A stretch of DNA of 64,000 nucleotides from Aureispira sp. CCB-E (GCF_031326345.1 NZ_CP133671.1:4092001-4156000); one strand, 5' to 3'; numbered from the stretch's first letter, positions 17,222 through 25,765 are shown. Numbers and translations: made by a program. Notes: a model not told the origin generated them from the sequence alone.

Positions 17222-17414
17222 GTTTTATTAAAAGATAACTTTAGATCAAAGTATTTCGATCCATCAAAAATTATTATTTTGCAGTCCAAGTAATTAAGCA
17301 AGTGATCCCAAAAATCAAGCTGTGACACTAGTCTTTTTTAGTATGAAAAATTTTGGTATTGCTTAATTTTCACAAAAAATTGCTCTACAAATAACAAAAC
17401 ACAATTATACAAGA

Positions 17415-18497
17415 ATGTCAGAAACGCTGTTAAAATATCACGCAGAACAGGAATACGCAAAAGAATTAGAAGCATTAGCTAAACACGATAAGTTTCCTAA
17501 ACCAGCGAATTGGAAACTATCTCCATGGGCAGTTGTTACGTATATTATAGGTGGAGAATTAGAAGATGGGACTATCATCAATCCTAAATATTTTGGTAAA
17601 AGGCGTGTTATAGAAATTGCTGTCGCTACCTTGGTAACAGATCGTGCGTTATTGCTTATGGGAGTTCCTGGAACTGCTAAAACTTGGGTTGCAGAACATC
17701 TTTCAGCAGCTATTTCAGGAACTTCCACATTGTTAGTTCAAGGAACTGCGGGGATTAATGAAGACACCCTTCGCTATAGTTGGAATTATGCTAGCCTTTT
17801 GGCTAAAGGACCTTCTGAAGAAGCTTTAGTTCCTTCACCTATTATGTTAGCAATGCAACAAGGAAAGTTAGCAAGAGTTGAGGAGTTAACTAGAATTCCC
17901 TCTGATGTTCAAGATACTTTGATTACCATACTCTCTGAAAAAACACTTCCTATCCCTGAGTTAAACATAGAGGTTCAAGCTCAAAAAGGGTTTAATGTTA
18001 TTGCAACCGCAAATGATAGAGACAAAGGAGTCAATGAACTTTCTAGCGCTTTAAAACGTCGTTTCAATACAGTTGTTCTCCCCTTACCTTCTTCTTTGGA
18101 GGAAGAGGTTAACATTGTTAAAACACGTGTAGATCAATTGGGTAAAAACCTAGATATACCTGCTGAATTAGCTCCAATCAAAGAAATTGAACGCTTGGTT
18201 ACGATGTTTAAGGAATTAAGAGATGGGAAGACAATTGATGGCAAAACAAAATTAAAGATGCCTACCTCTACCCTTAGTACTGCTGAAGCTATTTCTGTTA
18301 TTAATAGTGGTCAAGCTCTAGCCGCACATTTTGGTGACGGAACGATAAAAGCTAGGGATTTAGCGGCAAGTATTATTGGAGCAGTAGTAAAAGATCCTGC
18401 ACAAGACAGCGAAATTTGGAAAGAATACCTTGAAACAGTTGTCAAAGAAAGAAAAGAATGGTCTGATTTATATAGAGCATTCAAGGAATTGGATTAA
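17415..18497 (+). CDS. MoxR-family AAA+ ATPase
   Basis: Walker A GVPGTAKT is at residues 83-90. Then come a Walker B-like GKLARVEELTRIPSDVQDTL, sensor 1 motif NVIATANDRD and an arginine-finger region ALKRRFN. The sequence follows the COG0714 MoxR group that uses EE-T-R in place of DE-N-R. MoxR proteins act as chaperone-like ATPases, usually with a von Willebrand A partner. In related genomes this subgroup sits in clusters with VWA, SWIM zinc-finger and DUF5682-type genes, but none of those is adjacent here, so its partner must be elsewhere. Length (360) is normal. It appears monocistronic. Confidence 0.85.
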   Translation: MSETLLKYHAEQEYAKELEALAKHDKFPKPANWKLSPWAVVTYIIGGELEDGTIINPKYFGKRRVIEIAVATLVTDRALLLMGVPGTAKTWVAEHLSAAISGTSTLLVQGTAGINEDTLRYSWNYASLLAKGPSEEALVPSPIMLAMQQGKLARVEELTRIPSDVQDTLITILSEKTLPIPELNIEVQAQKGFNVIATANDRDKGVNELSSALKRRFNTVVLPLPSSLEEEVNIVKTRVDQLGKNLDIPAELAPIKEIERLVTMFKELRDGKTIDGKTKLKMPTSTLSTAEAISVINSGQALAAHFGDGTIKARDLAASIIGAVVKDPAQDSEIWKEYLETVVKERKEWSDLYRAFKELD

Positions 18498-18600
18498 ATT
18501 ATAAGGCTCAAATTAACATTGCTTTTTGAGCGATTCACAGTTCGTTATCAATAGAGTATATTTTTATTGCTTAATTCCTTAAACTAAAAGTATCCTAATT

Positions 18601-19584
18601 ATGCGCTTATTTTTTTCTATCATCTTAGTATACTTCTTTTTAGCAAGATTGCAAGCTCAGTCAGGTTATGCTAAACCCGATTTTGCTGTTCAATACATTT
18701 CTTATTTTGGAATCGGTTCAGCATCTGTTCAAAAATCTGCTATTATAGGACACAACGCGGCTAATTATGCGCTCATGCAGCAGGCTTTGCCTAAGTGGAC
18801 AGATCAAGGACTTGGCATTCCTGTTTATTTTTATCAAAAGACCATAGAAGATTGTGGTGCGGATTTACTAATTCAAAAATTAGAAAAAGAATACAATGTA
18901 TTGGAAGAAAAGGAATTGGCAAAACGGCTTCAAAAAATAAGAGAAACGATACTAGTTGCCGACATTCCTAAAGGGCTGAGCAATCAACTAAAAAATGCTA
19001 TTCAAGAATTTTATAAAGGAAAAAAAATTAGGATTAGTAGTTCTCCAAACTATTATAGCTCTATCAAAACATTTTCTATTTCGACCTCTCTTGAAGATCT
19101 CTCACCTAGTATTACACAAGTCTATGCTTCTTTTTGGAAATTAGAAGCTGTAAAAGAGCGATTTAAAAATAAAGAGAACAAACAATTTGCTTTGGGGTTG
19201 CTAATCACTCAAGGTTTTGAATATGGTTATGCAATTGGACGAGTCCAAACAGATTATAGTGGGCAATTTCCATCTATCCACATTATGAGTAAACGAGAAT
19301 CTTCTACTGAGCGTATTGGTTTTCCTAGATTTGATAGTAAATGGTATCGCACCTATGAGAAAGCAAAAAAAGCAGCTGTCTTTGTTGATAATGCTTCTCT
19401 AACGCCTACTGTTCGTGATTTGCAACAGGCGACAATTGTTTTAGATCCAATTTTGAGAGCAGGAAAAGATAAGAAGTTATCTGATAAAAACTATAATACG
19501 GTATTTACATTTATAATAAAAAAACTAAATGGGAAGTTTCAATTGAAATTACAACAACCTGAATTACAACTAACTCATCAATAG
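18601..19584 (+). CDS. exported, degenerate PEP/pyruvate-dikinase N-domain-like protein
   Basis: A signal peptide (about 1-20, ending LQAQ) precedes 307 residues that follow the order of the PPDK/PEP-synthase ATP-binding domain. They contain GHNAANYALMQQALPKW then GIPVYFYQKTI (cf. GNKAANLxxM and IPxGFxxxT), KIRISSSPN (142-150, cf. V-R-S-S-x-x-x-E-D), VYASFWKLEAVKER (174-187, cf. VWASLWxxRAxxER) and LGLLITQGF (cf. MGVLVQ). The arginine of VRSS is serine and the ED that follows is missing, so phosphotransfer is unlikely. An exported member would act outside the cytoplasm, where ATP is scarce. Assignment is by pattern only; the role is unknown. Confidence 0.55.
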   Translation: MRLFFSIILVYFFLARLQAQSGYAKPDFAVQYISYFGIGSASVQKSAIIGHNAANYALMQQALPKWTDQGLGIPVYFYQKTIEDCGADLLIQKLEKEYNVLEEKELAKRLQKIRETILVADIPKGLSNQLKNAIQEFYKGKKIRISSSPNYYSSIKTFSISTSLEDLSPSITQVYASFWKLEAVKERFKNKENKQFALGLLITQGFEYGYAIGRVQTDYSGQFPSIHIMSKRESSTERIGFPRFDSKWYRTYEKAKKAAVFVDNASLTPTVRDLQQATIVLDPILRAGKDKKLSDKNYNTVFTFIIKKLNGKFQLKLQQPELQLTHQ

Positions 19585-19901
19585 TTTTCTCTCACCTTTT
19601 TAGCTCTTACTTTTTTGCTATTTCTAAAAAAAAATAGCTTCCAGTGAACTTTTTTCTATTTCTTCCTGTTTATATAAAAGACTGCCTTATCTAAAGTAGT
19701 CCTTAAAACACATCTAATAATTGTCTCAACATTCACGATTTGCTAGAAAAAAAGAAAGATAACACACACACACCACCTCTTTTTAAGAAAGATGAAAATC
19801 AAATATGTGCAGCATATTTGAATACGTGAGTTACTTCTACTTTTAGCAAAATACAGACCAAGGACGGTTCTCCCCCTACCAATTTTAATGCAGGACCACC
19901 T
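19585..19901. other. intergenic stretch with a 7-bp inverted repeat
   Basis: There is no credible gene. A small palindrome AAATATG-TGCAG-CATATTT lies at 19801-19819, about 80-100 bp before the UspA-like gene, and could be an operator for the UspA/Dps pair. The open frame of that gene extends up to 19830 without a conventional start. Confidence 0.35.
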
Positions 19902-20324
19902 TTGAATACCTCTAATCAAAAAGCATGTTCTGCTGCTCGTGTATCAGAAAAACCTTTTTTCCCAACTAAAACTTTACTTTATGTTTTAGTTCACATTGAT
20001 CATTTGCCTCAACACTTGAAATTAGTGGGTAAGATTGCCCGATTATTAGAATCAAGTATTTTAGTGGTTTATTTTTCTGATAAAAATGAAGTAGATCAAG
20101 AGGCATTTCAAGCAATTCAGCAGGAAATCAAATCAATGAGTAATTATTCAAAGATTAAGTTTTCATTTTTTGAAAATACAGCTCATCCCTGTACTGAAAT
20201 ACAAAAAATAAAAGAGGAAAAAGACATCTGTGCATTGGCTTTCCCTTCTGAAAAGGAATTTTTGACAAGTTCTATTTTTAGTAATCCAAAACTGCATACA
20301 AGCATTCCAGTTTTTGCACTTTAG
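19902..20324 (+). CDS. UspA-fold universal-stress-like protein
   Basis: The 140-residue protein has alternating beta-alpha segments: LLYVLVHIDHLPQ, ARLLESSILVVYFSD, and a final FSNPKLHTSIPVFAL that matches the closing segment of UspA domains (nonadhesive variant, no clear G2xG9GS/T nucleotide motif). The start is uncertain. TTG at 19902 is the first conventional codon, and the frame is open back to 19830 with protein-like sequence (TKDGSPPTNFNAGPP), so a rare start upstream is possible. It lies 55 bp before the Dps-like gene, suggesting a shared stress response. Confidence 0.55.
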   Translation: MNTSNQKACSAARVSEKPFFPTKTLLYVLVHIDHLPQHLKLVGKIARLLESSILVVYFSDKNEVDQEAFQAIQQEIKSMSNYSKIKFSFFENTAHPCTEIQKIKEEKDICALAFPSEKEFLTSSIFSNPKLHTSIPVFAL

Positions 20325-20379
20325 TCCCTAAACCTTACCCTCTTCTCATCACTTTTTTGATAACTAAAAAAATATTAAA

Positions 20380-20844
20380 ATGATCAGTAGTGCAACAATA
20401 TCAACAAGCCCTATGACAAAGAAACTAAACGTTCTATTAGCAACTTATAAAATATATGCGCACAAGCTTTTAAATTATCAATGGCTCATTCAATCCTCTA
20501 AACATCCTGAACTAAATGAAGAGTTAGATATTTATTGTGAAGAAGCCGAGCGGCAAATTGAATCTATTATCGACCAAATTATTAGTCTTGGAGGGATGCC
20601 TCTAGGATCTTGGGCTAAATGGCAACGAGCTTCTGATATTAAGTTTAAAATTCCTAATAGGGATTTCCGAACTATCTTGCAAGGGGTTATTGATGATAGT
20701 AAAACGATTCGATCTAGTGCAAGAAATTTAGAAAATCAAGCCGAAAAGAACAAACAATTGGCAACGGCTCAATTAGCACAACAAATACAGGCACAATTAG
20801 CTAGTAGAATTAGTGATGTGCAAAACAAACTTCACTTGATCTAA
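20380..20844 (+). CDS. Dps/ferritin-like protein with substituted ferroxidase site
   Basis: The Dps pattern is clear: LNVLLATYKIYAHKLLNYQWLI, HPELNEELDIYCEEAERQIESIIDQIISLGGMP, and a final helix. The positions equivalent to E. coli Dps H51, H63, D67, D78 and E82 have exactly conserved spacing (12, 4, 11, 4) but read Q34, N46, D50, E61 and D65. Both iron-binding histidines are replaced by amides and the two acidic ligands are swapped E/D. Normal Dps proteins oxidise and store iron at the dimer interface and protect DNA. This one probably has a different or structural role. Length (154) fits a dodecamer subunit. Confidence 0.8.
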   Translation: MISSATISTSPMTKKLNVLLATYKIYAHKLLNYQWLIQSSKHPELNEELDIYCEEAERQIESIIDQIISLGGMPLGSWAKWQRASDIKFKIPNRDFRTILQGVIDDSKTIRSSARNLENQAEKNKQLATAQLAQQIQAQLASRISDVQNKLHLI

Positions 20845-20943
20845 ATTTGGACCTTCTTGCACACCATTCAATATGGTAATTGGTAACTATCAATTACTTC
20901 CTTATAAACAGGTTATCTCCCAACCTAGACAAAAAGAAAAAAA

Positions 20944-21345
20944 ATGAAAAAGAAAAAAGTAGATTTTTATAAAAAAATAACCAACTGGGCAAATAATAAA
21001 GGTTTTAGAAATATTAAGGCTAATACAGAAGGATTTGAAACTCCTCGTAGCTTTACAAAAAAAGATTCTGAAGAAGAAGAAATAATTCCTGATATTACAG
21101 CAACTAGTTTTGGTTCAAAGTATTATTTTGAAATCGTAACGAAACCCACTCAAAATAAAATAAAACAAAACCTAATTTCAAAATGGAAATTATTAAGCCT
21201 TTTAGCAGAACGAAAAGGCGGTAAATTATATCTATTTGCCCCCCATGGTAATAAGAGCTTTACTCAAAATATTATGAGTAAATATAAAATTAAAGCAAAG
21301 TTCATTTCTTTGCCAAAACTAAAAATGCCTAAAGCTGCTGTATAA
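20944..21345 (+). CDS. small basic protein, possible nuclease-fold (PD...E-like core)
   Basis: The 133-residue protein has PDIT (P49-D50), a beta strand with YYFEIVTK (E63, K67), then a helix LISKWKLLSLLAERKGGKLYLFAP. This strand order resembles PD-(D/E)XK nucleases, but E and K are four residues apart instead of two, so the catalytic signature is not canonical. The protein is lysine-rich and has no signal peptide. It follows the Dps-like gene after 99 bp and ends just before a strong terminator, closing the transcription unit. Could be an inactive nuclease-fold protein or something unrelated. Confidence 0.5.
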   Translation: MKKKKVDFYKKITNWANNKGFRNIKANTEGFETPRSFTKKDSEEEEIIPDITATSFGSKYYFEIVTKPTQNKIKQNLISKWKLLSLLAERKGGKLYLFAPHGNKSFTQNIMSKYKIKAKFISLPKLKMPKAAV

Positions 21346-21380
21346 AAAAGCACAGTATATTGTTCTATACAGTTATCACA

Positions 21381-21415
21381 AGAGCCTTTTCGATTTTCGA
21401 AAAGGCTCTTTTTTT
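21381..21415 (+). terminator. strong rho-independent terminator
   Basis: A 13-bp perfect stem (21381-21393 with 21397-21409) with a TTT loop is followed by a T run at 21410-21415. It terminates the UspA-Dps-133 aa unit. Confidence 0.9.
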
Positions 21416-21549
21416 GTAAAGCCTCTACTCTATCGGCAAAGTTATTTTTACAGACACAACATATTAAAAAAAACACCACATATTTTTAAAAAAAACTTCC
21501 GGTATTTTAACGTATGAGTAAAATTAAACTCTAAAAAAGTATCTATTTC

Positions 21550-21593
21550 AAAAAAATGCGTGAAGTCATTAGATCAACTCAACGCATTTTTTT
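21550..21593. terminator. bidirectional hairpin downstream of purE
   Basis: AAAAAAATGCGT at 21550-21561 pairs with ACGCATTTTTTT at 21582-21593, giving A/T-flanked arms that work on either strand. It lies 42 bp beyond the purE stop (minus strand). A second small hairpin (GAGCTA/TAGCTC, 21594-21613) sits between. Confidence 0.7.
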
Positions 21594-21634
21594 GAGCTAT
21601 GATTTTTTAGCTCAATCACGAATTAATGAGAGCA

Positions 21635-22141
21635 CTATTTCCACCCATTTTCAGCAACATCATCTACAGATTTCAGTACTTTATTCGTCAATTGTTTTTT
21701 GTATTCTAACATAAATTGAGCTACTTTATCATCGAAAGTACTAACAATTGAAGCAGCTAAAATACCTGCATTTTTTCCTCCATCTAATGCAACTGTAGCG
21801 ACAGGGATTCCACCTGGCATTTGCAGAATAGATAAAATAGAATCCCATCCATCAATAGAGTTACTTGATTTTACAGGAACACCAATAACAGGAAGTGTGG
21901 TTAAAGAGGCAACCATTCCTGGCAAATGAGCGGCACCTCCTGCCCCTGCAACAATTACTTTAAGGCCACGTTCTCTTGCCGAAGTAGCGTAATCGATCAT
22001 CCGCTGTGGTGTGCGGTGCGCAGAAACAATGGTTAACTCAAAAGGTATTTGGGCTTCTTCTAAAAATTCAGCTGCTGCCCTCATAACAGGCAAATCAGAC
22101 TGACTTCCCATGATAATTCCAACTAAAGGTTTATTGCTCAT
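21635..22141 (-). CDS. purE: N5-carboxyaminoimidazole ribonucleotide mutase
   Basis: PurE converts N5-CAIR to CAIR in purine synthesis. Signature elements are GIIMGSQSDLPVM at the N-terminus, SAHRTP with the catalytic His, AGAGGAAHLPGM, and GWDSILSILQMPGGIPVATVALDGGKNAG. I chose the ATG at 22141 (MSNKPLVG), which overlaps the end of purK by 11 bp; an in-frame start three codons upstream adds only MYP. The overlap indicates translational coupling with purK and an equimolar PurK/PurE supply, since the PurK product is unstable. Confidence 0.97.
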   Translation of the reverse strand: MSNKPLVGIIMGSQSDLPVMRAAAEFLEEAQIPFELTIVSAHRTPQRMIDYATSARERGLKVIVAGAGGAAHLPGMVASLTTLPVIGVPVKSSNSIDGWDSILSILQMPGGIPVATVALDGGKNAGILAASIVSTFDDKVAQFMLEYKKQLTNKVLKSVDDVAENGWK

Positions 22142-23261
22142 CGGATACAAATTTTATAGTTTTTTTGACAAAATCAATTTTTTTAATTAATTGTTCCATG
22201 TCTTTATCTCTAACCGTGACATGCCCCATTTTTCGGAAAGGTCTCGTCATTTTTTTTCCGTATAAATGCAAGTGACAACCAGGAATATCCAAGACTTCTT
22301 TAAAACCTTTACAAACAGCAACTCCAGTGTGTCCCTCCTCTCCTAGTAGATTAATCATTGCAGATGATATAAACAATGAAGTATCACCTAATGGCCAATT
22401 GAGTATTGCTCTTAATTGTTGTTCAAACTGAGACGTCATGTTACTTTCTATAGATTGATGCCCACTGTTATGTGTTCTTGGTGCAATTTCATTAACCAAA
22501 ACCTCTCCATTTTTAGTCACAAACATTTCAACAGCCAACAAACCTACGATTTCCAACTTTTTAGCTAAGTTCGTAGCAATTTCAACAGCCTTATCAGTTA
22601 TATCTTCTCTGATTTGAGCTGGCGCCAAGAGATACTCTACCAAATTTGCTTCTGGATGAAAAACCAACTCTACAGGCGGAAATGCTTTTATAGCACCATC
22701 TTCATTTCTAGCAACAATAACCGAGATTTCTTTTTCAAAATCAATCAGCTTTTCTAATAATCCTGGCGCATCAAATCCTTTAGATATATCTTCTTTGGTA
22801 CGCATTACTTGCACTCCTCTTCCATCGTAACCACCTTTTCCTATTTTATTAACCGCAGGCAAAAAATCTGCGTTCGCCTCAATTTCTTCCAAGTTTTCTG
22901 TCAAAATGAACTCTGCTGTTGGAATACCATTGTCCTTGTAAAACTGCTTTTGAATGCGCTTGTCTTGAATCATTTCAATGATATGAGGCTGAGGAAATAC
23001 TTTTTTGCCTTCATCACTCAATTTTTGCAATGCTTTTGTATTCACCTGCTCAATCTCAATGGTAATCAAATCATGTTTGGCACCAAAATTATAAACTGTG
23101 TCAAAATCATTTAAGTCGCCAACTTCAAATTCCGCTGCATTTTCTTTGCAAGGAGCTTCTGGATTTGGATCCAATATTGCAACTTCTATATTAAAATCAA
23201 TGGCAGATCGAATAAGCATGCGCCCTAATTGCCCCCCTCCTAGAATAGCTATTTTTTTCAC
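22131..23261 (-). CDS. purK: N5-carboxyaminoimidazole ribonucleotide synthase
   Basis: PurK is an ATP-grasp enzyme that carboxylates AIR with bicarbonate. The N-terminal AILGGGQLGRML, the ATP-grasp segment AVNKIGKGGYDGRGVQV, and NEIAPRTHNSGHQSIE near the C-terminus are diagnostic. At 376 residues it is full length. It is first in a purK-purE operon. The region upstream (23262-23611, on the minus-strand leader side) contains a candidate -7 element and a hairpin, described separately. Confidence 0.97.
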   Translation of the reverse strand: MKKIAILGGGQLGRMLIRSAIDFNIEVAILDPNPEAPCKENAAEFEVGDLNDFDTVYNFGAKHDLITIEIEQVNTKALQKLSDEGKKVFPQPHIIEMIQDKRIQKQFYKDNGIPTAEFILTENLEEIEANADFLPAVNKIGKGGYDGRGVQVMRTKEDISKGFDAPGLLEKLIDFEKEISVIVARNEDGAIKAFPPVELVFHPEANLVEYLLAPAQIREDITDKAVEIATNLAKKLEIVGLLAVEMFVTKNGEVLVNEIAPRTHNSGHQSIESNMTSQFEQQLRAILNWPLGDTSLFISSAMINLLGEEGHTGVAVCKGFKEVLDIPGCHLHLYGKKMTRPFRKMGHVTVRDKDMEQLIKKIDFVKKTIKFVSDEQ

Positions 23262-23472
23262 TTTGATTTGCTTTAGTAGTTTGCTTGTTTAATTAATTTG
23301 TATACTGTATTTAATATTTTGTAACTTACTCAGAAATACATCTTGTATTTCTGGACTCCTTTTAAAGAACTTTAATTAACTCATAAACAATCCCTTAAAT
23401 TTTATCAAACAAGTAATTTGCTTTCTTTTAAGCTAGTTTTCTTGCACGGAATCGCAATTTCATGCAAATATA
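23262..23472 (-). promoter_or_regulatory. purKE leader with -7 element and perfect 10-bp hairpin
   Basis: On the minus strand TATATTTG (23472-23465) matches the -7 consensus, which would give a leader of nearly 200 nt before the purK ATG. Inside that leader CAGAAATACA (23331-23340) and TGTATTTCTG (23344-23353) form a perfect 10-bp hairpin with a three-base loop. No clear -33 box was found. The rest of the gap up to 23611 shows no gene. The long structured leader could regulate purine synthesis, but nothing in the sequence proves this. Confidence 0.4.
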
Positions 23473-23611
23473 GCCATATGTTTGGAAATTCATACGTTAA
23501 TTTAAACGAATCCGTCTTCAATGAAAAAAAACAGGAATTAAGCCTATAAAAAGCACTTTTTTGACAGAAAAACAAAGTGTGAGTATTTTATTAAATGAGT
23601 AAAATTTTTCT

Positions 23612-24040
23612 ATGAATAGATTGATATTTTTTTTGATTATTACATCCTTTATAAGTTGTGAAAAAACGACAGATTATAAAAGAATCATCCAAAACGATTC
23701 TGATTATGATATTTGGATTATCAACCCTTATTACAGAGCATTAGATAGTACTAATACTTTTACTGAATGTCGAGAAATTGTTTTGGACAGCATTGCTGTA
23801 GCAAGAAAAACTAGTTATGTCTTGGAGGTTGTCAATACCAATAGATCCGTTGACTTTCATGCAGACTGCCCTTTCATTTGTTTAGATACTTTAGAAACGA
23901 GAATTCATAACAGAGATTCTTTGAGATTAAATATAAACCTCTATCCTAGTGATTCTAACTGGGTTTATACTGTTTTTCAGGAAGGAGAAAAAGGAAGTTG
24001 TGAGTGTCGGTTAATTATTACTAATTCTAGCATAGAATAA
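23612..24040 (+). CDS. small lipoprotein, paralogue of the next gene
   Basis: The N-terminus is a lipoprotein signal (MNRLIFFLIITSFISC, lipid-modified Cys at 16). The mature part is about 125 residues, beta-rich, with YKRIIQNDSDYDIWI, DCPFICLDT, HNRDSLRLNI and GSCECRLIITN. Four conserved cysteines recur in the paralogue downstream (24316-24708), implying disulfides and a common fold. The domain resembles no family I can name. It has its own gap on both sides, so the two paralogues may be separately transcribed. Confidence 0.6.
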   Translation: MNRLIFFLIITSFISCEKTTDYKRIIQNDSDYDIWIINPYYRALDSTNTFTECREIVLDSIAVARKTSYVLEVVNTNRSVDFHADCPFICLDTLETRIHNRDSLRLNINLYPSDSNWVYTVFQEGEKGSCECRLIITNSSIE

Positions 24041-24315
24041 TAGGGATATTTTACTAACTGAGTAAAAATAAAAAACAAACAAGTAAGATACCATCTACAG
24101 CAAAAATATAAATTCAATGAGTGCCAATCATAAAAATCTAATTAACGTAAAAAAAACAATCAAAAAGTAGGGAAAGTTATTTTTCATTCGGTTTAATGTC
24201 TAAGTAAGTGTCAAGAAAATAATAAGTATTGACCAATTACTAAAAGTTCTATTATTAATAAAACACATTAGACTATTCTATTTAGAAAATTTTATAGTAT
24301 AAAAAACTGCTTTTT

Positions 24316-24708
24316 ATGAAAATTATATGCTTCTTTGTCCTTTTCTTCTTGTTGTTCAATTGTACCCCACCAAGTGTTACTTATGACCGAATCATTGAAA
24401 ACAATTCGAGTTATGACATATGGGTAAATCCCCCCAACAACTGCTTTCAAGACAGTATTCTAATTCCAAGCAATACACATCGTATACTAGAAGGTACTAT
24501 TGAGCGAAATGGTTCTGTTAATAATTTTAGAGATTGCCCCTCTATTTGTATAGATACAGCTGGTACGAGTATTAGTAATCACGACTCTTTGAGTTTAAAT
24601 TTTGTTTTGGAACCTACTCACCCCAATTGGCAATACAGAGTTGTTCAACCTGGCGAATCTGGAAGTTGCGAATGTAGAATCACAATTACCGACGCTGACA
24701 TTAACTGA
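24316..24708 (+). CDS. small lipoprotein, paralogue of the preceding gene
   Basis: The lipoprotein signal MKIICFFVLFFLLFNC has its lipobox Cys at residue 16. The mature protein shares with the upstream gene YDRIIENNSSYDIWV, DCPSICIDT, NHDSLSLN and PGESGSCECRITIT, including the cysteine pairs. It is probably a periplasmic or outer-membrane lipoprotein. Divergence between the copies is far greater than for the LRR pair at 6-8 kb, so this duplication is old. Function unknown. The 241 bp after it show no gene. Confidence 0.6.
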   Translation: MKIICFFVLFFLLFNCTPPSVTYDRIIENNSSYDIWVNPPNNCFQDSILIPSNTHRILEGTIERNGSVNNFRDCPSICIDTAGTSISNHDSLSLNFVLEPTHPNWQYRVVQPGESGSCECRITITDADIN

Positions 24709-24949
24709 TTGCCGCTCCAATTTGTGATTTCGCATTTGATATTTAGCCTAATGCTTTTGATGCTATTTATATGTTACTAATTACCCCAAAAGTAATGACC
24801 TTTTTCAGCAAAAGTGATTAAGGGGTTCTTTATCAGATAAAAAATAATTATATTAGCTTTAAGATTCTTACCTCAACGCTGAAGAAGAAATTGGGGGTAA
24901 GCAATCAATCTAATCTGTGCCTCAAGGAAAAAGTTATATCTTTCTTACG

Positions 24950-25765
24950 ATGTTTGAAGATGAGAAAGGCACTATAACTATCTACCAAACTGTCAATAAA
25001 AAAGAATTAGATCGCAAAGGGAAAGCTGTATCTAATGCTCTTTTCATCAGAGGGAATTTGCTAGAGTTGTCAGATGAAGACTTAACAGAAGAAAGAATCA
25101 AAGCAATAAGCATTGGGCAAGGAGATTTAAATATTCAATTCCAAGGAGCTGACTTTGAGAAAATAAAAGTATTCGGCAACTATACTGAAATAGGGTCTAG
25201 CGCAATTAAATCACTAAATTATACTGCTACAGAGGACTTTGGTTCGATGGGAAACAGCAAGATGGAAGTTAAAGGCAACGAAGTATACATCAATGGCGAT
25301 CTCGGCACACGTAGTTATTACCAACTTAAGAGTATACTGCAAGAACATCCTAACCTAAAAACAGTTGTATTAGGCAATATTTCTGGCTCAGTAAACGATG
25401 CCGTTAATATGCACACGGGAAGGATACTCCGAGAAGCAGGTTTAAACACTAAAGTGCTGAGCGATAGCAAAATTGCATCTGGAGCTGTCGATTTATTTTG
25501 CGCTGGCGTAGAACGTATTGTAGAAAAAGGTGCCCAGTTAGGCATTCATTCTTGGTGTTGTATAGGCGATTTGACGGCTATTGAAATTCCCAAAGAACAT
25601 CCTGCACATCAACATCAAATTGAGTACTTCACGATGTGCATGGGCTCTAGAAATGGTCCCGCTTTTTATTTCCATACCCTTGAAGCAGCTCCTTTTGATG
25701 GTGTTCACTGGATGACAGAACAAGAGATGAAAAAATGGAAAGTGGCTACTTATTTTTTAGAATGA
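24950..25765 (+). CDS. ClpP-fold serine-protease-like protein
   Basis: The C-terminal half follows the ClpP/crotonase-type pattern of COG3904-like proteins: GDLGTRSYYQLKSIL, KTVVLGNISGSVNDAVNM, GLNTKVLSDSKIASGAVDLFCAG and AQLGIHSW. From the ATG at 24950 the candidate nucleophile is S177 and the candidate base H200; the usual C-x-S-A-C nucleophile context is replaced by IASGA. The protein lacks the signal peptide that its relatives have, so it may be cytosolic. A GTG at 24917 would add 11 residues. The N-terminal half (about 1-110) is unrecognised. Protease activity is plausible but unproven. Confidence 0.6.
   Translation: MFEDEKGTITIYQTVNKKELDRKGKAVSNALFIRGNLLELSDEDLTEERIKAISIGQGDLNIQFQGADFEKIKVFGNYTEIGSSAIKSLNYTATEDFGSMGNSKMEVKGNEVYINGDLGTRSYYQLKSILQEHPNLKTVVLGNISGSVNDAVNMHTGRILREAGLNTKVLSDSKIASGAVDLFCAGVERIVEKGAQLGIHSWCCIGDLTAIEIPKEHPAHQHQIEYFTMCMGSRNGPAFYFHTLEAAPFDGVHWMTEQEMKKWKVATYFLE

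Noticed and set aside
17415-18497. MoxR as part of a VWA/SWIM/DUF5682 bacterial ternary-type cluster
   Set aside because: None of the partner genes is adjacent in the window, so only the ATPase itself is reported.
18506-18531. Terminator candidate after the MoxR gene (GCTCAAA/TTTGAGC)
   Set aside because: Only a 7-bp stem and no T-tract; too weak to report as a feature.
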